64,000 bases of DNA from the NCBI GenBank assembly GCA_934433135.1, contig CAKRZO010000018.1:12541-76540 (forward strand), written 5' to 3'. The stretch is from an uncultured Acetatifactor sp. (GTDB lineage Bacteria > Bacillota > Clostridia > Lachnospirales > Lachnospiraceae). Position numbers and translations under genes: made by a program. Of this stretch, positions 17,307-26,444 are shown piece after piece (within the stretch, counting starts at the first letter, position 1; each line of letters starts with the position of its first letter). The notes beneath the pieces were generated by a model. It worked only from the letters and a program-made list of their open reading frames with translations. It ran no database searches and was not told the origin of the DNA.

Positions 17307-18173
17307 ATGGAATCGGTTTTAAGTTTGGGTGAATTTATAGAAGCACTTTCAGCAGGGACAAAAGTCCATGTCTGCCTGCATGACATTTCCGGAATTACGG
17401 GATATCGGCACTTTGAAATTCAGGTGGGACAAAGAATTCATTCCGGCAGTCTGTGCAATCTTGCCAAGCAGACGCCCCGCGGGCTGGAATTATGTCTTCA
17501 TTGTAAAGAATACTGTAATCGAAAGGCATTAAGAGGAATTCCTTTTCAGGGACATTGTCCCATCGGACTGGCGGAACTTGTCCATCCTGTCGTTCTGGAA
17601 AATCAGATTCGGGCAATCCTTTACATCGGAAATCTTCTGGATGACGAAACCCTTTTTGAGACCAGAATCCGGAGAACCTGCCGCTTTACCGGTGCGGCTG
17701 CACAGCCTTTTCTGGATGCCAGGGACTGCGCCTGGCCTTGCCGGGATCTGCAGGAATATGAGAAAATCGGCAAGGCCATTCAAAGCTACATGCAGCTTTT
17801 GCTGAATAACTACGGCAAAATCCCCGGCAAGGAAAGCAACTGGATCGTAGACAGCTTCATCAGCTATGTTCAGTCTTATTATGCCGGAGAAATTACGTTG
17901 GAAAAACTTGCAAAATCCTACTCCCTGAATGCCAAATACGCAGGACGTCTGTTCCGGCGCTATACCGGAATGCATTTCTGCGATTATGTCAACCAGGTAC
18001 GGATCCGCCATGCCGCAAGAATGCTGACGGAAGAGACGGACAAAACGATTCTGGAAATCGCCCTGGACTGCGGTTTCGGAAATATCAGCTACTTTAACCG
18101 CATCTTCCGGCGCCTGAACGGAATGACGCCGAAAGAGTACCGCAAGAAACCAACAATTTTCAATAATCTGTAG
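17307..18173 (+). CDS. AraC-family regulator with PocR ligand-sensing domain
   Basis: 288 residues. Residues about 10-165 form a PocR-type domain with its cysteine pattern (LCLHCKEYCNRKALRG, then GHCPIGLAELVHPV). A C-terminal AraC double helix-turn-helix follows (LEIALDCGFGNISYFNRIF, MTPKEYRKKP). PocR in Salmonella activates the propanediol (pdu) operon, so the domain suits sensing a small diol or hydrocarbon ligand. The nearest partner is the divergent FAD oxidoreductase gene, but it could also act on the microcompartment operon 38 kb away; that is speculation. GAGG precedes the ATG. Confidence 0.87.
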   Translation: MESVLSLGEFIEALSAGTKVHVCLHDISGITGYRHFEIQVGQRIHSGSLCNLAKQTPRGLELCLHCKEYCNRKALRGIPFQGHCPIGLAELVHPVVLENQIRAILYIGNLLDDETLFETRIRRTCRFTGAAAQPFLDARDCAWPCRDLQEYEKIGKAIQSYMQLLLNNYGKIPGKESNWIVDSFISYVQSYYAGEITLEKLAKSYSLNAKYAGRLFRRYTGMHFCDYVNQVRIRHAARMLTEETDKTILEIALDCGFGNISYFNRIFRRLNGMTPKEYRKKPTIFNNL

Positions 18174-18188
18174 CGAAAATCCCGTTTG

Positions 18189-18977
18189 TTATTTATCAGG
18201 ATATTGCGAGGGCGAAAACCCCGTTTGTTTCTTGAACACATTGGAAAAATAGTACGTGTTGGAAAAACCGCACATCTCTGCAATTTCCGAAACCGACCAA
18301 CGGTTTGTGACAAGCAGTTCTTTGGCATAGTCAATTCGCATCTTTGTCACAAACCTCACCGGTGACATCTTAAATGTCTTTTTAAATAATTCGCTGAAAT
18401 ATGCATATTCCAGCCCGGTGGCATGGCAAAGCGCCTTGTAGTTGAAATCAGATTTTCTATAATTTTCCGTAATGTATTCGTGTGCTTTTTGCATATGCTC
18501 CTTCTGCATGCTGGATAAATAAAAATGCTGCCGTTTCTGAAAAGACGATATAATGTCATAGAATATCATCATTGAAGAAGCATAATATCCGATACCTTTT
18601 TTCTGCCATGTATCGAAAAGCTTTATAAATTTGTCTTTAAGATTTTCGTTGTTTAACAATCCTATCGCATGTTCAGGCATGGGAGAATCGGCGTCGAAGT
18701 AAACATCGATACAAGATGTGTATTCCGAAAGATGCTGCACGGTATATCTGCCGTGCGACTGCCCTTTCGGCATATATCGTATAGAGCCGGTACAATCATG
18801 AATTTCAACACCGTCGACAATAGTGGTGTTTTCACCGGATAAATAAAATACCATTTCATATGTTCTGAAAAAAGTGCCGTATTCTTTGATGCTCAACGCT
18901 TTTGCATATCCACTGTATTTTTCAACAGAATAAATTTTATTGATATGGACTATCTCTCCATCGAACAGATTCATCAT
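18189..18977 (-). CDS. AraC-family regulator (AT-rich block)
   Basis: 262 residues: an N-terminal cupin-like sensor (VFYLSGENTTIVDGVEI, YMPKGQSHGRYTV) and two C-terminal helix-turn-helix units (YKALCHATGLEYAYFSELF and SEIAEMCGFSNTYYFSNVF). Codon use and base composition are visibly more AT-rich than those of the flanking PocR/AraC gene. It stands divergent from the truncated glycyl-radical activase gene, so it may once have controlled that pathway. GAGGTG precedes the start; the second ATG, 3 bases on, is equally possible. Confidence 0.85.
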   Translation of the reverse strand: MMNLFDGEIVHINKIYSVEKYSGYAKALSIKEYGTFFRTYEMVFYLSGENTTIVDGVEIHDCTGSIRYMPKGQSHGRYTVQHLSEYTSCIDVYFDADSPMPEHAIGLLNNENLKDKFIKLFDTWQKKGIGYYASSMMIFYDIISSFQKRQHFYLSSMQKEHMQKAHEYITENYRKSDFNYKALCHATGLEYAYFSELFKKTFKMSPVRFVTKMRIDYAKELLVTNRWSVSEIAEMCGFSNTYYFSNVFKKQTGFSPSQYPDK

Positions 18978-19002
18978 TTTTCACCTCAAAATCATTAACT
19001 AA

Positions 19003-19051
19003 GGTAATTATAGCATACAGCTTTATTTTTGCCAATGCCAAAATAATTACC
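19003..19051. promoter_or_regulatory. inverted repeat in the AraC/activase divergent promoter region
   Basis: GGTAATTAT (19003-19011) and its exact complement ATAATTACC (19043-19051) are centred 40 bases apart between two divergent genes. It could be an operator for the AraC protein. No direct support. Confidence 0.3.
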
Positions 19052-19188
19052 ATAACAAATTATAAAATCATAACAATTTTTATTCACTTTCGAACAGTTT
19101 TTTGATATAAAGAATATAATATTTTTCGAACACCTGAATGAAAAATCTAATTTTCTGGAATTGTTTGAAGGTACAAACGGAGGAAGAA

Positions 19189-19596
19189 ATGAAGGGTATT
19201 ATTTTTGACATACAGAGAAATTCTTTTGTTGACGGCCCCGGCATAAGGACAACCGTATTTTTCAAAGGCTGCAATCTGCGCTGTAAATGGTGTCACAATC
19301 CCGAAAGCCATTCAATACAAAAGCAAATGATGTATTATCAGGATAAATGTATCGGCTGCGGCAAATGCGCCGAAGTTTGCCCTCATCAATTAAAAACATG
19401 TAATTTCTGCGGCAAATGTGAGCTTTACTGCCCTGCCAATGCAAGGAAAATATGTGGCAAAGAATACAGTGTTGATGACGTTTTTAATGAAATCGTAAAG
19501 GATATTTTCAGCAGACCTCCTGACATGACAGCCGGTAACCCTTATAGGATTTATGGGATGGTCATACCTGATGTTACTCCAACGTATTCATCCTGA
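19189..19596 (+). pseudogene. glycyl-radical-enzyme activase, 3'-truncated
   Basis: A radical SAM activase that would cleave SAM to install a glycyl radical. The start region is intact: GGAGG before the ATG, FDIQRNSFVDGPGIRTTVFF, the CxxxCxxC motif CNLRCKWC, then two ferredoxin clusters (CIGCGKCAEVCP and CNFCGKCELYCP). Homology stops near codon 107 (VDDVFNEIVKDIF), just before the expected GGG-x-TxSGGEP strand. The remaining 28 codons (SRPPDMTAGNPY onward) are unrelated sequence. About 60% of the enzyme is missing, so it is inactive. The breakpoint near 19,507 marks an edge of an AT-rich block. Confidence 0.8.
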
Positions 19597-19631
19597 AATT
19601 GTATTTTTCGGGACATTGCGCTTTCGTTCTG

Positions 19632-21101
19632 TCAAACGGAATTCCTTTTTTCTTTGCCCGCCTGTTCCTTTTTCCCGGTCATTCTGTACAATTCCGCCAG
19701 TGCATAATATGCCCACGCATTCGGTTCTAACCGGATAGATGTTTTCAATTCATTTTCTGCCCTTTCCGGATCTGCACTTTCCTGCATTGTATGCAGACAT
19801 CCCAGCTGCAAATAAGCATACCAGTTATCTTTATCCTTTTTTTTTGCCGCCGCAAGTTCTCCAAAGCAGCCTAGCTGCTTCCGTGACAAAGCACCTCATC
19901 GGCAGGCCTTTTCGCCATAGCTTTTGTATTCTCCAATACTTCCTGTAAATAAGTGCGTGTAAGACCATTTTGATTCAGCTGTCTGGCAACAATACCCTGA
20001 ATGGCATTCCATTCCTCACCCAATTTTTCCGGTTCGATCTGCAGCGGTCCGTAAACCTCCAGCCATTCCCATACCGTCTTTGCCGGCATGGGCAGATTTT
20101 CAGTCTGGGAATAAGCAAGACCTGCCTGAATCTCATAGTATCTTCCGTCGCAGCCTTCGCCGGACAAAAACTCCTGAAATCTTCTGCCTCCTCTTCCCTG
20201 TCCCCAGACGAAAATTTTTCTTCCTTTCAACCGTTCGGTGGATGCCTGCACCAATCCATAGCCTTGTGGATTCAGCAATGTTTCAAACTTCATTTCCCCA
20301 TCCCGGGTACGGAAGAAATGATCCATGGAAATCGGCGCCGTCTCCGGATAGGATATATCTACCCCCGGTTTTGTAAACGGGAGTGAGTACCTTTTTAACT
20401 TGCCGTCGTTCATGGTATATACAACGTCCGCATTGGTCACAAGTCGCGCTCCCTTAGGAGATGGTGCTGCTGTATTACTCCACCAGTAAACCGGAGTCAT
20501 GCATTCATTTGTATTATAAAGCCGCATTCTGCAATGAAGGTATTTGGAATCTTCCGGAATCCAGAAATCCATCTGATATACCATCTTACGTATCCGCTCG
20601 AACTCATACATACGCAAAACAGGCTCTCCGTCATCGTTTTTCAAAATTGCCGTATGCATCTGTGAACAGGTATAAGGGTGGTGTCCCAGAAATCCGAAAT
20701 TCCACTCTGTCCCTCCCGATGTCCATGCATTCCTGACTGCCAGATTGGCTGGTCTGCAGACAGGATTTGCAAAAAGAAGCTCCCTGCCTGCATCTTTATC
20801 AAATAACGACCAGAGCTTTCCGCCCATAGCAGGAACAAATACCGCTTTGAGATGATCGTTTTCAAGAACAATGCTGTCCAGCCCATCCCTTGTAAATTCA
20901 CGGGTATACAGATCCTGCATCCGGTATGGATACGCGCTTCTCACGTGTCCATAGTCATTAAACAAACCATCCTCTTCTTCTGTATCGGTAGGGCAACCTT
21001 TTTTCGGCGGCAGTTCTGCCATTGCCATATTGGGGCAGACTGCTTGTTCCGGAATAGTCTACCGTGGGTATTCTCAAAAAATCTTTTCTCAAAGTGGTCA
21101 T
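19632..21101 (-). pseudogene. DUF5107/TPR glycan-associated protein, multiply frameshifted and 3'-truncated
   Basis: The original start at 21101 (GGAGG upstream; MTTLRKDFLRIPTVDYSG) is put out of frame by one extra G in a run of four at about 21,033. The DUF5107 domain then reads on from MAMAELPPKKG through FVPAMGGKLWSLFDKDAGRE to ADEVLCHGSS and a stop at 19,871. A shifted frame continues with TPR sequence (NWYAYLQLGCLHTM, NELKTSIRLEPNAWAYYALA) and ends abruptly at 19,632. Intact relatives are far longer. The gene is next to carbohydrate genes, and DUF5107 proteins are usually tied to glycan use. Three or more lesions make this a clear relic. Confidence 0.78.
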
Positions 21102-21122
21102 TTTTTCCCTCCAAAATTTAGA
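21019..21122. repeat. 104-base direct duplication, left copy
   Basis: Identical to 23,777-23,879 except for one extra G here (GGGG against GGG). It covers the ribosome site, start codon and first 27 or so codons of the DUF5107 gene. Together the two copies bracket an AT-rich 2.65-kb block. Confidence 0.92.
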
Positions 21123-21137
21123 AGTTTGTCTATAAGA

Positions 21138-22046
21138 TCAGTCTTCCTCAAAGCAATTATACTGTGTTAAAATAAACTTACCTATATCATACAGGATCAC
21201 CTCGTATCTTTTACGAAATTCAACCGGCAAGTGCAAGCACCTTGTATCGGCTTCAAATTTGCGCCGTCTTGCAGGAGATGACGGCATATTATCAGCCTCA
21301 AAGGTAAAATAGCCATTATAGTTAATATTCTGTAATCCGTGCATTATAGAGTCAAAATTCAAGGTTCCGGTATATGGGAATGTATGGTGATCGTCGTTTC
21401 CCATATTATCCTGAATATGCAAGGCGCGTACATTATTTCCTAAAATTTTCAGCGCTTCATGCTGCGGCAGCTCCTGCAAATTACCGTGACCTACATCCCA
21501 GCAGGCTTTAAGCAGCGGGTGGTTTACATATTCAATCAGCTCAAGCAGATCCTCAGCTGAGTCTACCCAATAATAATGCTCGTCAAACATTTTGTTGAAA
21601 TTTTCAGTCAGCACGGTAATGCCGTGCTTTTCTGCAACCTTTAAAATATCCTGATAAAACAGCTTGTTCTGCCTAAAGTTTTCCTCACGCGTCATATCCT
21701 TTGCATAGCCCGAATGAACAACTATGTTTGGTATTCCAAGATAAGCTGCCGCTTCAATGCTCTGCTTTGTTAGGCGGATAAACTCATCATGCTCATCATC
21801 ACAAACTAGCGGGCGACCAAGCGGCGAATGTGCCTGGACAAATTTAAGCCCTCGTTCATCAGCCAATTTAAGTAGCCTGTCGGCATTTTTTTTCCAATTA
21901 TCACAAAGTAAACCGGTTCTGCCCGAAAAATCATAGCCAAAGCTGTAATCTATATACTTAAAGCCGGCGTCAGCTATAGCCGCAACCCTTTCCTCACCGT
22001 TTAACCCATAGCCTGAAAAATCGCTTGTTGTTGTTGCTAATTTCAT
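21138..22046 (-). CDS. sugar phosphate isomerase/epimerase-like TIM barrel protein
   Basis: 302 residues of the xylose-isomerase-like TIM barrel family (PF01261). Metal-site-type strands are visible: IVVHSGYAKD, GITVLTENFN, KACWDVGHGNLQ, VRALHIQDNMGNDDHHTFPYTG and GYFTFEADNMPSS. These supply the usual Glu, Asp, His and His ligands. The substrate is unknown; relatives epimerise keto sugars or handle inositol breakdown products. The start at 22046 has GGAGG 8 bases upstream. It belongs to the AT-rich inserted block and follows the MFS gene on the same strand, 52 bases away. Confidence 0.85.
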   Translation of the reverse strand: MKLATTTSDFSGYGLNGEERVAAIADAGFKYIDYSFGYDFSGRTGLLCDNWKKNADRLLKLADERGLKFVQAHSPLGRPLVCDDEHDEFIRLTKQSIEAAAYLGIPNIVVHSGYAKDMTREENFRQNKLFYQDILKVAEKHGITVLTENFNKMFDEHYYWVDSAEDLLELIEYVNHPLLKACWDVGHGNLQELPQHEALKILGNNVRALHIQDNMGNDDHHTFPYTGTLNFDSIMHGLQNINYNGYFTFEADNMPSSPARRRKFEADTRCLHLPVEFRKRYEVILYDIGKFILTQYNCFEED

Positions 22047-22098
22047 ATTGTTTTCCTCCGTTTTGTCATAGTAGTGGGATATTCCGCATAAAATGCTT

Positions 22099-23325
22099 TT
22101 ATATTTTGCTATAACGCCTGTTTTTGCAAAGACAAAGACAAATAATTCCGCCCGCCGCGGAGCAAATACACCATACAAGTATTGTGCCGTTCCACCCAAA
22201 GATTTCGGAAATATGCGCAAAACCGTATGTAGAAATGGCGCTGCCTACATAAACGCAGCCGTTAAAAATACCTGAAATAAAACCGAGCCGCTCAGTATTG
22301 CTTATGCTGCGCGGGAGCATACAGGTTTGTAAAATGTTTATTCCGTGCATTGAGCCCACAATAAGAGATGCTAAAAAAACTGAAAGCGCCGCACCGCTTT
22401 TCACCGCAACGAGAATAAGCAATGCCGCAATAAATGAAACGGAAAAATAAATAAAGCAGCATTTTTGCACGCTTTTAATTTGATAATAAAGATATTCGGT
22501 TGCCCAAATGCAAAGAAAAGCAAATATAGGCATAACAACGCCAGAAAGAATTGATATATCGCTGTCGAGCAAAAAGGTTTCGGAAATATATGATGGCATC
22601 CATGTGGTTACTCCGTCACGCAGAGATCCTTGAATAATAATTGCGATAACCGTAAATACAAACGGTATCAGCAATGCGCCCGTTCCGACAACGGGAAAAC
22701 CTGCGGCAGTTTCTTTGCTTTTTTCCCTTTTCTTCTTTTCCGTTTTGAATCCGCCACACAACACAAGCCATGCCGCAACGGTAATAAACCCTACGGTAGA
22801 GGAAAAAATGAATATTGATTTCCAACCGGAAAAATGAATAAATAAAGGTGCCAGCAAATACACCGCAATATTTCCGAAATGACCTCCCCACGAAATTCTC
22901 ACACCGGCTTTAAGCTGGTATTCGCTATTCAGCAGTTCTGGAATCATTCTCACAAGCGGCGGCCAGATAAACGCCTGCGCAATACCGTTCGCACACCACA
23001 CCGCATTGCGCAAATCGGCTGAGCAAAATGGCACTGCCAAATTTGCGGCAGAGGTTGTAATTAAAGCAAATGCCACCAATTTTGAGGGCTGTAAACGGTC
23101 GCTCAACCATCCGCTTACAAGCTGCCCCACGCCATAGGTTATAAAAGCACCGGTAACGGCAACCGCGGCGTGTGTGGCTGAGATTTTTTCCTCCGCAATA
23201 ATTGCCGCTATAACCGCCGCGTAATTTATCCTTGTAAGGTAACTCACAAAATAAATTGCCGCGAACAAAAACATTACACTTTTAGGACCCAGCCGCCTTA
23301 TAAGCGGACTGTCAGCCCCACTCAC
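22099..23325 (-). CDS. MFS transporter, organophosphate:phosphate antiporter-like
   Basis: 408 residues with about 12 membrane helices. The N-terminal SYLTRINYAAVIAAIIAEE and ITYGVGQLVSGWLSDRLQPS loop resemble the OPA (GlpT/UhpT) branch of MFS, which exchanges sugar phosphates or glycerol-3-phosphate for phosphate. The substrate is not determinable. The start is a GTG at 23325, overlapping the stop codon of the upstream PHP fragment by 4 bases (GTGA), with GGAGGT before it, so the two are translationally coupled. Its composition is AT-rich, like its neighbours in the block. Confidence 0.82.
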   Translation of the reverse strand: MSGADSPLIRRLGPKSVMFLFAAIYFVSYLTRINYAAVIAAIIAEEKISATHAAVAVTGAFITYGVGQLVSGWLSDRLQPSKLVAFALITTSAANLAVPFCSADLRNAVWCANGIAQAFIWPPLVRMIPELLNSEYQLKAGVRISWGGHFGNIAVYLLAPLFIHFSGWKSIFIFSSTVGFITVAAWLVLCGGFKTEKKKREKSKETAAGFPVVGTGALLIPFVFTVIAIIIQGSLRDGVTTWMPSYISETFLLDSDISILSGVVMPIFAFLCIWATEYLYYQIKSVQKCCFIYFSVSFIAALLILVAVKSGAALSVFLASLIVGSMHGINILQTCMLPRSISNTERLGFISGIFNGCVYVGSAISTYGFAHISEIFGWNGTILVWCICSAAGGIICLCLCKNRRYSKI

Positions 23326-23858
23326 AGGCTACCTCCTATCGGTCTTACCATTTCAGCCAGGTCATTCTTTTTAATATCAAAGCAGTCTATAATCGTTTCA
23401 GAATCCCACATATAAGTCTCGTGTCCCGTTTCGGAATGTGAGTCGCTACCGAAGGTGAATTTGCATCCCATTTCCCTTGCTATTCTGATCATACGCATTG
23501 CATCGATTTGCTCAAATTTTTCCTTTGTTATTCCCTTAAGGCAAGATGTTTTTATTTCAACCGCAATGCCCTTTTCGGCTGAGGCGTCAAATAATTCCTT
23601 AAATATATCATCGGGAATCATTTTGTAAAGAACCTGCTGGTCACACGGGCAACACACGGCATCAAACGAGTGCTCCATAGAAAGTATATATCGACTAAAG
23701 CGCGATTTTAAAATCTTTTTATATGCCTCTACCATAAAATCCACGTGTTTTTGATAAGATCCGTAAAGCGATTTACCCATTGCCATATTGGGCAGACTGC
23801 TTGTTCCGGAATAGTCTACCGTGGGTATTCTCAAAAAATCTTTTCTCAAAGTGGTCAT
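23322..23858 (-). pseudogene. PHP-domain phosphoesterase C-terminal half fused in frame to the DUF5107 start
   Basis: 178 residues. The first 26 or so codons (MTTLRKDFLRIPTVDYSG...) come from the 104-base duplication, including its GGAGG ribosome site. From KSLYGSYQKHVDF onward the sequence is the C-terminal half of a histidinol-phosphatase-like PHP protein, ending with the metal motif FGSDSHSETGHETY. The N-terminal HxH metal ligands of PHP enzymes are missing, so normal catalysis is unlikely. The join is in frame, so a chimeric protein may still be made. The MFS gene start overlaps its stop. Confidence 0.75.
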
Positions 23859-23879
23859 TTTTTCCCTCCAAAATTTAGA
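23777..23879. repeat. 104-base direct duplication, right copy
   Basis: Matches 21,019-21,122 base for base, apart from one fewer G. Beyond it lies native sequence leading to the Gfo/Idh gene, so the copy marks the right edge of the AT-rich block. Confidence 0.92.
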
Positions 23880-23901
23880 GATTTCCTTTCAAACCTATCC
23901 C

Positions 23902-24960
23902 TTAATCCGTAATTCTGGGAACATCCATCCAGACACCGCCTTTTTTTGCTGCTTCATGGGCAATCAGACCCGGAACGGTCATATCCATCGCACGTACAAT
24001 ATCAATCGGCGGTGTTGTGTCATTTTTGATTGAATTCAGGAAATCGCGTACCAGGTAATATTCGCTGGTGCCATGTCCGCCAGCTCTGGCTTCCTGCGGA
24101 GCATCCAGATCCGATATATTAATCGGAATCTGACAGCCGGTTACCGGATCCTGCTCCGAGAAATAACGGCGTCCTACGCCGATATATTCTTCACGAGCGC
24201 TTTCCAGGAATCCTTTGGTTCCGATAATATTGTAGGAGCACAATGCCGGATGACGAAGAGCTACCGAACTTCTCAATACCTTAATGGTTGCACCCTTGCT
24301 GGTCTCAAACAATGCCACCTGTATATCAATATTTCCATCCGTGGCCGGAGACAGCATAGTCGAACGATCCCCCCTTGCCGTACAGCGTACAATATGATCA
24401 TCCATCCACATTAACAGCGGTCCTAAGCTGTGAGAGCAATAATGGAGCGGTGCACGGTTGGCACGCCACTTACCATCTACCAGTTTCCGGATTTCATGTA
24501 CGTAATCCGCTTCTGCATAAATAGGCGTTCCGATCTTACCGGCTTTTATGTATTTGTCCCACTCCAGAGCAAACGCCATATAATTACAATTTTCGGCCAT
24601 CATGAACTTTGTTTTTGCCTTGCGTACGGCATCCACCATTCGCTGGCAATCTTCCAGATTATTAGATGCCGTCACTTCACAAAGTACATGTTTGCCGGCT
24701 TCCAGCGCTTTAATGGTCTGCTCCGCATGGAACGGAATCGGAGTCCCCAGTACCACGATATCCACATCGGAAGCCAACATATCTTCATACTTTTCAAACA
24801 GGCAATTATCCGCCAGTTCGAAATCTTTGCCGTTCTTTGCCAGAACTTCCGGATTCATATCACACAGTGCAGTTACTTCCGTATCCGGATGATTTGCAAA
24901 AATGTGTCCATATGCCGTAGCACGTCCTACACCAACCATACCTACTTTGTACTTTTTCAT
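23902..24960 (-). CDS. Gfo/Idh/MocA family oxidoreductase
   Basis: 352-residue NAD(P)-dependent sugar or inositol dehydrogenase-type protein. The N-terminal Rossmann motif is VGMVGVGRATAYGHIFANHP. The EKP-like motif region reads AGKHVLCEVTASNNLEDCQRM, with Glu-Val in place of the usual Glu-Lys-Pro, so the catalytic lysine is not at its standard place. WRANRAPLHYCSHSLGPLL may provide the active-site histidine. The substrate is unknown. AAGGAG precedes the ATG. Ancestrally this gene probably lay just upstream of the DUF5107 gene. Confidence 0.85.
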   Translation of the reverse strand: MKKYKVGMVGVGRATAYGHIFANHPDTEVTALCDMNPEVLAKNGKDFELADNCLFEKYEDMLASDVDIVVLGTPIPFHAEQTIKALEAGKHVLCEVTASNNLEDCQRMVDAVRKAKTKFMMAENCNYMAFALEWDKYIKAGKIGTPIYAEADYVHEIRKLVDGKWRANRAPLHYCSHSLGPLLMWMDDHIVRCTARGDRSTMLSPATDGNIDIQVALFETSKGATIKVLRSSVALRHPALCSYNIIGTKGFLESAREEYIGVGRRYFSEQDPVTGCQIPINISDLDAPQEARAGGHGTSEYYLVRDFLNSIKNDTTPPIDIVRAMDMTVPGLIAHEAAKKGGVWMDVPRITD

Positions 24961-25050
24961 TTCTCATCTTCTCCTTTTGAAATATTTTCTAATTACACCC
25001 TTTTGTTATTCTCATTAATTTACTTTTTTTGCTGCTGCATAAAGAAAGAT

Positions 25051-25239
25051 TTAGCCAAACAGTCTGCAGCCTGTCTTTTTAAAATACTCCGCTTTCTCCC
25101 GGATTAATTCCTCCGTAACCTGAAACTGCTTTGCAATACAGGAATAGCACATGAATTCCGATGCTCTTCTGTTAACCAGCTTCTTATACATCGCTATCTC
25201 ATCCGGAATCAATTCTTTGCCGCATTGCAGACACTTCAT
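25051..25239 (-). CDS. small CxxC zinc-ribbon-like protein coupled to the GH27 gene
   Basis: A 62-residue protein with two CxxC pairs (MKCLQCGKEL and FMCYSCIAKQF) about 27 residues apart, enough to bind one zinc ion, followed by a charged helix (TEELIREKAEYFKKTGC). The family is not recognised with certainty. Its ATG overlaps the alpha-galactosidase stop codon (ATGA), and GGTGG lies just upstream. It is therefore probably made by translational coupling. A regulator or nucleic-acid-binding role is a guess from the fold type. Confidence 0.7.
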   Translation of the reverse strand: MKCLQCGKELIPDEIAMYKKLVNRRASEFMCYSCIAKQFQVTEELIREKAEYFKKTGCRLFG

Positions 25240-26375
25240 ACAGCATCCACCACTTCTGCAATATAGAGCCGAATTTCATGCGGAGGCACATTCTGGTAAA
25301 AGCAATCCCGGAAAATGCCCTCCTCCTCTCCGGTAAAGGCATCGGTAATCTTTAATGCCTTGCCACTGATAGTCGGAAATCCCATATCATGCATGAACAC
25401 AGGAAGTTTTATTTCTTTGTCCCTTAAATTCAGGAAAGCAATCGCATATCGATTATCGGATAAAAGTCTGGCAAATACATGCACATCATTCGGATACAAA
25501 TACTTCTGATGCCGAATCTCATAAGGCGGTCTGCATTCTCCATCCTGGTTTAATGCAATCAGATTTCTATTTTGCATAAGTGCGCGATCTGCTTCACTGA
25601 TATTGCGAATATCCGAACCGATCATTAACGGAACTCCGAAAAAGCTCCAGAGTCCAAACTGCATTTTATACTCTTCCCCGCTGCATCCGCCGATTCCTAC
25701 GTTCCCTTTGCCATGCATGCCGACTACCAGCATATCAAAATCATTGAAGCAACCCGGAGCAGAGGCGAACATATTGTCCAACTGCGGAGACACGCGCATG
25801 GAAATGGATTTAAAATTATCATGCACATCGTAAGTAGAGCGATACATATGCGCTCCTATACTTCGCATCCATTTCGCCGGATCTTCTTCTCCCCAGTTAC
25901 ATGCAGAAAACAGAATCTCTCTGCCGCATGCTCTCAGAGCTGCACTCATGGTGCGATATGCCTGTTTGCAGTCACCTGCTTCCGGAAAGAAGCAAAAGTC
26001 GTATTTTAAGAAGTCCACTCCCCATTCGGCAAAGGTGGCCGCATCTATAAATTCATAACCATAGCTTCCCGGATAACCAGCACAGGTCTCTACTCCCGCG
26101 CAGGAATAAATTCCGAACTTCAAACCCTTGCTGTGAATATAATCACCCAGAGCCTTCATACCATTCGGGAACTTCTTTCTGTCCGGCACAAGCCTCCCAC
26201 TGCTGTCTCTTTTATGTTCCGACCAGCAGTCGTCTATCACGATATATTCATATCCCACGTCCTTATACCCCAGCAATACCAATGCATCCGCTGATTCCAT
26301 CAAAAGCTTCTCGTTTATTTCTTCTCCAAATGTATTCCACGTGTTCCAACCCATAGGTGGTCTACAAGCTAACAT
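25236..26375 (-). CDS. GH27 family alpha-galactosidase-like glycoside hydrolase
   Basis: 379 residues. Typical GH27 features are the opening PPMGWNTWNTFG, the strand YIVIDDCWSE, the nucleophile loop WGVDFLKYDFCFF, the cysteine-bearing FSACNWGEEDPAKWM and the later YRSTYDVHDNF, which holds candidate acid/base Asp residues. No signal peptide is seen, so it acts in the cytoplasm on imported oligosaccharides. The start at 26375 follows GGAGA and removes an unsupported 23-residue extension. It lies downstream of GH105 and the TasA-like gene. It likely cleaves terminal alpha-galactose (or beta-L-arabinopyranose), but the linkage is not known. Confidence 0.85.
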   Translation of the reverse strand: MLACRPPMGWNTWNTFGEEINEKLLMESADALVLLGYKDVGYEYIVIDDCWSEHKRDSSGRLVPDRKKFPNGMKALGDYIHSKGLKFGIYSCAGVETCAGYPGSYGYEFIDAATFAEWGVDFLKYDFCFFPEAGDCKQAYRTMSAALRACGREILFSACNWGEEDPAKWMRSIGAHMYRSTYDVHDNFKSISMRVSPQLDNMFASAPGCFNDFDMLVVGMHGKGNVGIGGCSGEEYKMQFGLWSFFGVPLMIGSDIRNISEADRALMQNRNLIALNQDGECRPPYEIRHQKYLYPNDVHVFARLLSDNRYAIAFLNLRDKEIKLPVFMHDMGFPTISGKALKITDAFTGEEEGIFRDCFYQNVPPHEIRLYIAEVVDAV

Positions 26376-26444
26376 AATTGACTCTCCATTCTTCCATAAA
26401 ACTTCATTCTGCAGACGCTTCCCTGCCAAAACAAGTACACGCAC

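Noticed and set aside
19189..19596. Second activase as a working partner of the microcompartment dehydratase
   Set aside because: It lacks more than half of the enzyme, including the GGG-type strand, and a complete activase gene follows the dehydratase.
21123..23776. Transposon or integron carrying the AT-rich block
   Set aside because: No transposase, integrase or terminal inverted repeats were found; the flanking 104-base duplication is much longer than a transposon target duplication.
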